From NCBI RefSeq assembly GCF_963678975.1, contig NC_089276.1:20587226-20651225 (forward strand): DNA of 64,000 nt, written 5' to 3'. Of the stretch, positions 58,841 to 64,000 are shown in pieces. This stretch comes from Dysidea avara. Its lineage: Eukaryota > Porifera > Demospongiae > Dictyoceratida > Dysideidae. The notes under the pieces were generated by a model. It saw only the letters and a list, made by a program, of their open reading frames with translations, was not told the DNA's origin and ran no database searches. The stretch's first letter is position 1; each line of letters starts with the position of its first letter. Both the position numbers and the translations under genes were made by a program.

Positions 58841-59731
58841 TATTATTACTACAAGTAACTAGGGATTTGCAGCACATATCGATACGGAAATATATCGATA
58901 CTGCAAATAAGTATCACGATACGATACTGTACTTAGAAAATATCTATATATCGGAGTTTTCTAGTAGAAAAGTCAGTGTGCTCTATTACTGTAAGATACT
59001 CAAATAAAAAGCCTCTCTATTTACCTGTGCTATAAATGTAACGCTACGAGAAGCCATACAAATACGTGTGTGTAAGTGCTGCTGTTATGGCTAAAATATT
59101 CTTACCCAGGTCTTCTAAAAACAGTTTTAGGCCAATGAAACTTGATTAGCAGTTTCGCGTCATCGCCCACATGCTTTTGATACACCCGCATGGAATTTCA
59201 TTATTGGTATTTCAGATCGAAATACTCTAATAAAGCAGTCACTTTTACTCTAATAGAGCAATCAGCTATACTCTAATGGAAAAATCACTTGTTATATGGA
59301 TTAGTAACGTACTTTAGCTATTTATGCAAGAATAATCAATGTAGATCTCACTGTTTTTTGCAGAAATCTTCATGTTTGGGATGTGTGTTGTGCTTTTGGA
59401 AAATAATGAATAATGATTAATAACCGCCCGCCCGCATCAAATTTTCAAAATTCTAAGCGAGAAACTGGCAATCAAGTTTCATTGGCCTTAAGTATAAGTA
59501 TAAAGAACTGAACCACCAAGCAGTAAACAACCTGCTGTAGCCATCTTGACAACTCATCAAAATGCGGAGTAATCCGGACAAACCTTTGTGGGAGCATGTA
59601 TTAAAATGTTTGTGGTAGCTAATTGTCTGGTAGAGGCAGATATCTAGGTAGAGATGTACTTTTTAACAGCAACTCTGTTTTTCAAATATCAAAACACAGT
59701 AGCTATATGTCACATCAGTAATTCAGTATAA

Positions 59732-60830
59732 GGCCACTCCAAATAAATTCTCTGTTTCCCGTCCTGGGCTCAAGCATATTTGCATGCGGGCAGGCGGTTC
59801 AATTCCATTATTCATTATAAGATAGGGTTTCCACTCAAGATAAGAAGGTGCTTCTTTTTGTTGTTTCTGGATATTTTCACACAGACTGACCTTTAAGATA
59901 AATGAAACAAAGTGCTAATTTGTTATTGAATAGTTTGTAGCATTCAATATCAACATAATTTTACCACATGCAAATATCCAAAAAGTGGTCACGTGACCAA
60001 AAATCTTATGATGTAGGATTTCCACTGCAAAATGGCATGATTCATTAGCTCTTTTCATTGTTTCTAGTTTGTTTCACACAGACTGACCTTTAAGATAACA
60101 AACAATCACCAGTTTATTGTTAAACTGTCTGTTGCTTTCAATATCAATGCAGTTTTAACTGTAAATATCCAAAAACTGGTCACGTGGCAAACAATCCAAT
60201 TACACAGCTATACAGGATGTGCTATAGCACTAAAAAATGTAGAAGTTTTCGTTGAGGTACAAAATGTGCTAATTGTAACCTAGATCACCTTAAAATACAA
60301 AGAGTTTTCAAATAAGCTGTCCAATGTAGCTATTAATACGGTATTTTGGTCACGTGGCCACTTTTAGGATATTTTGTGCATTAAAAATGTGCTGATACCA
60401 AATGCTGCAAGCAATCCAATAATAAACTAGCACTTGTTTGCTTTATCTTAAAGGTCAGTCTGTGTAAAAATCTCCAGAAACAACAAAAGAAAGCACCTTC
60501 TCAGTTTGAGTTGGAAACCCTATATAAGATTGGCGGCTTTTCAAACCATTATTTACCTGGCACAACCATAAAAAGCTGCATAACTGCATGCTTATAACTT
60601 CACCTTAAGCCTGTTCCTTCCTTTTTAAGTTGCAAAAATAACACAAACGTGAAGTTTGTGCCGACGTGATAGCACTGCTGACACGTGAGCTGACATGGTT
60701 CAAGTGAGCCTGTCAGTATGCAACAATAACCGGAAAATAATGGAAGAATACGGAATAATGGAATATTTAGAGCTGACAGTAACTAGATGAGGGCGGTGGA
60801 CGAGAAACAGAGAATTTATTTGGAGTGGCA
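59732..60830. mobile_element. PIF/Harbinger-type MITE, carrying a nested hAT MITE
   Basis: Same family as 26138-26525 (ends GGCCACTCCAAATAAATTCT), TAA on both sides (59729-59731, 60831-60833). After removing the insert it is about 392 bp, matching the 388-bp copy. Confidence 0.85.
59823..60522. mobile_element. hAT-type MITE nested in the Harbinger MITE
   Basis: Ends TAGGGTTTCCACTCAAGATA and inverted AGTTGGAAACCCTA. TATAAGA is duplicated on both sides, and the empty site (CATTATAAGATTGG) is preserved at about 26218. Internal direct repeats ACAGACTGACCTTTAAGATA at 59880 and 60076, inverted at 60443. Confidence 0.9.
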
Positions 60831-61050
60831 TAATACTGTAGTTTCACTGAATAAAGAAATTTGTATACACAGTGAATGTAAAATCAGTGTCGGCTCTTTA
60901 AGGTACAGGATATTATTACAATTATTAGCTAATACGCCAGTCATAACTAGCTATGACCACTTCATTATAGTATCGTGATACAGTATCGTATCGAAAAGTT
61001 TATTGATGGTGATACGCGATACACAAAATTCACTGTATCGCAGAACACTA

Positions 61051-61377
61051 AAAGTAACGAAGTTACTAATCTCGTTAGTTATCCTCTGTGTAATGCCTAG
61101 CCACAACAAAGTAACGAAGCCTACTGAATGAAGTTTATTCACCATGCAGCTTCTTACTTATAACCAAGATTTGCACATTGTCCAACAACGCAATCATGTC
61201 ACGTGATAAGGTGGTAGTTTTACACGTGACAGCTTAAGGCTGTGGACACAAAGTAATGTAATATTATTATAGTTACTTTATTTTATGGGTAATATGTAAC
61301 TGTAACTTAGTAGTTCAGTTGCAAGTAATATGTAATATGTAACTAGTTACTTTTAAAAAGTAACTTTCCCAACACTG
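61051..61377. mobile_element. hAT-type element, right end fragment
   Basis: Ends AAAGTAACTTTCCCAACACTG, the inverted form of the CAGTGTTGGGAAAGTTAC family end, preceded by GTAATATGTAAC repeats. The left end is not present because the 58860 element inserted in it. Confidence 0.6.
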
Positions 61378-61488
61378 GGGATAGGGTAGGGTTCAGCTTT
61401 GGTTTCTTCTTCACTATTGTTATAATTATATAGAAATCACTTCAGTCAGATGCTTATAAGGTACAAACTAAGGAAGGTGCGTAGCTGT

Positions 61489-61570
61489 GGCACCGGTGGT
61501 ACAGTGGTTACGAGCACTGATCATGAGTACGGATGCTCGAGTTCGAGCACCTGCTGAGGCAACTTTTTTT
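61489..61570 (+). ncRNA. tRNA-like SINE head with pol III boxes and T7 terminator
   Basis: GGTGGTACAGTGGTTACGAG fits a pol III A box (with the AGTGGTTA core), and CTCGAGTTCGAGCACC about 30 bp on fits a B box. A T-arm can fold (TGCTC/GAGCA). A run of seven T at 61564-61570 would terminate transcription. The acceptor stem does not pair well, so it is a tRNA-derived SINE or tRNA pseudogene rather than a functional tRNA. Confidence 0.5.
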
Positions 61571-62689
61571 CGCTTTCTTAGGTTTTTTTGTCTAAGTATT
61601 ATTTTAATGCACGTGACTGCCGGCACTATATCTTGCTTAATTATTATTACATTTAGAGTTGATTTGTAATCTTTTCAAGCCTTGTAATGCATGAAGAATA
61701 CTTTAAAACTTTTAAAACATACTGTCGGGTGGAAGGTAGTCACTGGTGCTTACTTTAAAGAGTAAAGGGCATAGTTACTTCACTCAGGTTAACAATTTCA
61801 GCTCTACAGCAATTTCCCAATGGCTGTGTCATCAGCCTAAAGTATAAACCACTTCAAAGTCGGCATAACAATGCCATAATTGAAACCACAACTCCACCTT
61901 ACATCATTGTGACACCTCCACTTTAGTGTTTACCTTTTATAAGTTGTTAACTTGATGTTTTTACTTGACATAGCCTCATGCCTATGGGTATACACCATTG
62001 AATTGAGAAATGTGCAATAGGTGAAACATATTTGCTCACCACAAAGTATACAAAGATCACTGAGATCTGATAAGACCTGAAGTTACTCTTATTACATCTA
62101 CAAACTTGCAACTGCAGTTTCAAGACAGTCCAGGTTGCTAGATGGCTTCCTAATTCAATTGCACCATTTTTTCCTGTAAAATGTATGGAGAGCCCTGGAG
62201 AAAAAAATGTACCTTTTCAGTTTTTAAGCACTGTGCATGCCAAAGTAGCTAATTCCAATCCAACAAACTATTTATTTCTGAGATTGGCAATCAATACTCT
62301 ATCTATTGAGCATTTAAAAAGTCTATTTTCCAAATTTAAAAACCGGGCTGAAATGCCTATGCAATGGTGGATGACGTAGGAAGAATGTAACATCTATAGG
62401 ATGATATTGTCTAGTGGCTCTTTTCATTTCTAGATAGTAGGATGGGATAGATAGAGGGTACTCATTTTGGATGATTTTAAATAGTGTTTGTAACCTACAT
62501 ATCTTACGACATACTTAGAGACTTGGCCAAGAAAGCTGTTGTAACATATTTGTGACTGAACTGTATCTACTACTAAAGTCATTTAAAACCCATCTTTGTG
62601 ACTGAGTAACTTGTAACTAGTTCTAAACACTTGACTTACTTACTGTCCAATAGAGCAAAGTTTTAGTAGGTAGGCCTGAGTCAAATATA
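61571..62689. other. Anonymous region
   Basis: A 64-codon frame at 62185-62379 (MESPGEKNVPFQFL...) has balanced composition but no recognised family or splice context. Otherwise I see nothing I can support. Confidence 0.3.
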
Positions 62690-63080
62690 CTCAAAATTTT
62701 ACCCAAAATGCTTTCAGGAAACTCCCAAAATTTTTACCTACATATTATGCTCATTCAGTGTTTCCATTATGCTTTGCATTATGCTACTTGGTTAACAACA
62801 TTTCTTGCAATTATCTTGGAACATTTTAATCAGTGAATCTCTATTAGAGTTTTTCAGTAAAAGTGACTGTTCTATTAGAGAGTATCGATCTAGGAGTCAT
62901 GTACAGTGCATTTGAGTGGTCTCTTGTAGTTAGCAGTTTCCACTAACTGCTCTGTTAGAGAGTATCAATCTGTTTTCATGGAATTAAGCTCCATAGTTTG
63001 AAATATCATGCTAGCATTACGTTGGCATAGCACTCCAGCCTATTATGCTTTTTATTGTGCTGGCATATTTGATGCAGGCC
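62690..63080 (-). mobile_element. MITE with GCATAATAGG repeats (inverted relative to 22730 copy)
   Basis: Shares CCAAAATGCTTTCAGGAA, TTTTCATGGAATTAAGCT, CACTCCAGCCTATTATGCTT and three CTCTATTAGAG motifs with 22730-23080 in opposite orientation. Confidence 0.6.
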
Positions 63081-64000
63081 TATTAGTAGGCTTACTGCAT
63101 GTAGTACAAAATAAACCACAGTTGCATTTCAGTTTGGCATTGTTTATGTGTATTTGATTTCCTTAAGCTATATATTCAGCAAAATCTGTTCCATAACTGA
63201 GCAAACATTACAAAACAAAAGATAAATATGCAGCTACAAAAAACAAAAATATTTTTAATGCACAAAAAACTAACATAGCTAACTACTTACAAAACTAAAA
63301 ACTAAACATACTTACAAAATTATAGCTACAGAGGAGGTGCTGGTTGAAGCAATGTCGAACAGTGAAAAATAAAGCCTGTAGCCTTAGCCATTATTGAGTT
63401 ATGCTTGTCTGAAGACATCAGTGAGTCAGTCAGTAGAAAATTTCAAAATTTTGTTTCAACCTATTGGAAGCATTTTGGGTAGTAGTGAAGGTATTTTTTT
63501 ATACCTAACCAATACCATGAAAGTATCGTGAAGCTGGTTTTAGGGTGATACTTTTGGTGATCCATAAAATACAGTACCATTATACTGTATGTATTATGTA
63601 CCACTTTCATACTTCAGATCAAAGGAAAGCCAGTGCATGTTACGTTATATCACATATTGCACTGGTTCACGAATGTTATACAAGATTTATGCACTGTAAA
63701 CAGTGTAAACACATATCTCATCAAGGCAGTAAATATAATCTTGTTAATTCACGTTATTGAACAGTTAGGTGTCCGTTTGTCACATTAACTCATTCCTCAG
63801 ATTTCTTTGATGTCATTTGCCATCTTTTTATGCAAAATATAGTCACACATCTTGAGATCAATTATGAGATTAAGTTTCTCGATTGTGGGATAGAGTTATA
63901 GTTCTAGACACCTTATCTCGATGTTACAAAATGCGCAATAAATAGATTGAACCATTAGCAGTATTCATGCACAACTGTAATTTTATTCATGGCTATGCTT
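63081..64000. other. Anonymous region to window end
   Basis: AT-rich. Contains a diverged copy of the 20520 dispersed repeat (63405-63445). No supported gene. Confidence 0.35.

Larger units (their letters stand above)
58860..61050. mobile_element. hAT-type element with nested Harbinger MITE
   Basis: Ends TAGGGATTTGCAGCACATAT and inverted GATACAGTGAA...AACACTA, flanked by CAAGTAAC and AAAGTAAC (8 bp, one difference). ATCGATAC/GTATCG repeats near both ends. Three CTAATAGAGCA-type motifs at 59216-59290. About 1.1 kb of it is the nested 59732-60830 element. Confidence 0.7.

Noticed and set aside
63975-64000. TAATTTTATTCATGG at window end resembling the Copia LTR interior
   Set aside because: Only about 15 AT-rich bases match and the sequence then diverges; chance is likely.

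Overview
This is eukaryotic, intron-bearing, AT-rich animal DNA packed with mobile elements. The organism cannot be named from the sequence alone. The gene families seen (a Frizzled-like 7TM receptor, a sacsin-type exon, a SHOCT-domain protein, Copia, CR1-like LINEs, many hAT and Harbinger MITEs) fit an early-branching metazoan, and a demosponge is my best inference. There are no bacterial operons, rRNA genes or CRISPR arrays.

Layout. 1-4235: Copia retrotransposon on the minus strand, cut by the window start. 4532-8653: four exons of a class-F-like 7TM receptor on the plus strand, with MITEs in its introns and a poly(A) signal at 8715. 9516-13419: composite palindromic repeat element A. 13425-15183: an inverted-repeat element with a nested hAT MITE. 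15819-15913: one orphan sacsin-like exon on the minus strand. 16-25 kb: mostly anonymous sequence with foldback and hAT MITEs and CA/TG microsatellites. 27185-29668: a TIR-bounded DNA transposon with two convergent genes, a DDE transposase and a spliced SHOCT-domain protein. 30.5-32.7 kb: decayed coding-like sequence. 33.1-37.5 kb: a broken CR1-like LINE (minus) carrying inserted 3' ends of plus-strand LINEs. 37456-38869: a TIR element with subterminal palindromes. 39006-43732: nested hAT termini enclosing composite element B. 45424-57884: composite element C, a 12.5-kb palindrome. 57885-61377: three levels of nested MITEs. 61489-61570: tRNA-like SINE head.

The host coding content is small: the receptor, the orphan exon and a few unrecognised candidate exons. 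Most of the window is a succession of nested insertions, many with target-site duplications that can be read directly. Two things stand out. One is a family of large palindromes (A, B, C, and fragment D) built from a ~31-bp minisatellite, a central foldback and a ~860-bp terminal module. The other is the two-gene transposon. A short motif (CTCTAATAGARCAGTCAC) recurs about 35 times across otherwise unrelated elements.

Several frames (Copia, transposase, SHOCT gene, LINE) are broken by single-base shifts, often at short homopolymers. Some may be assembly errors rather than decay.
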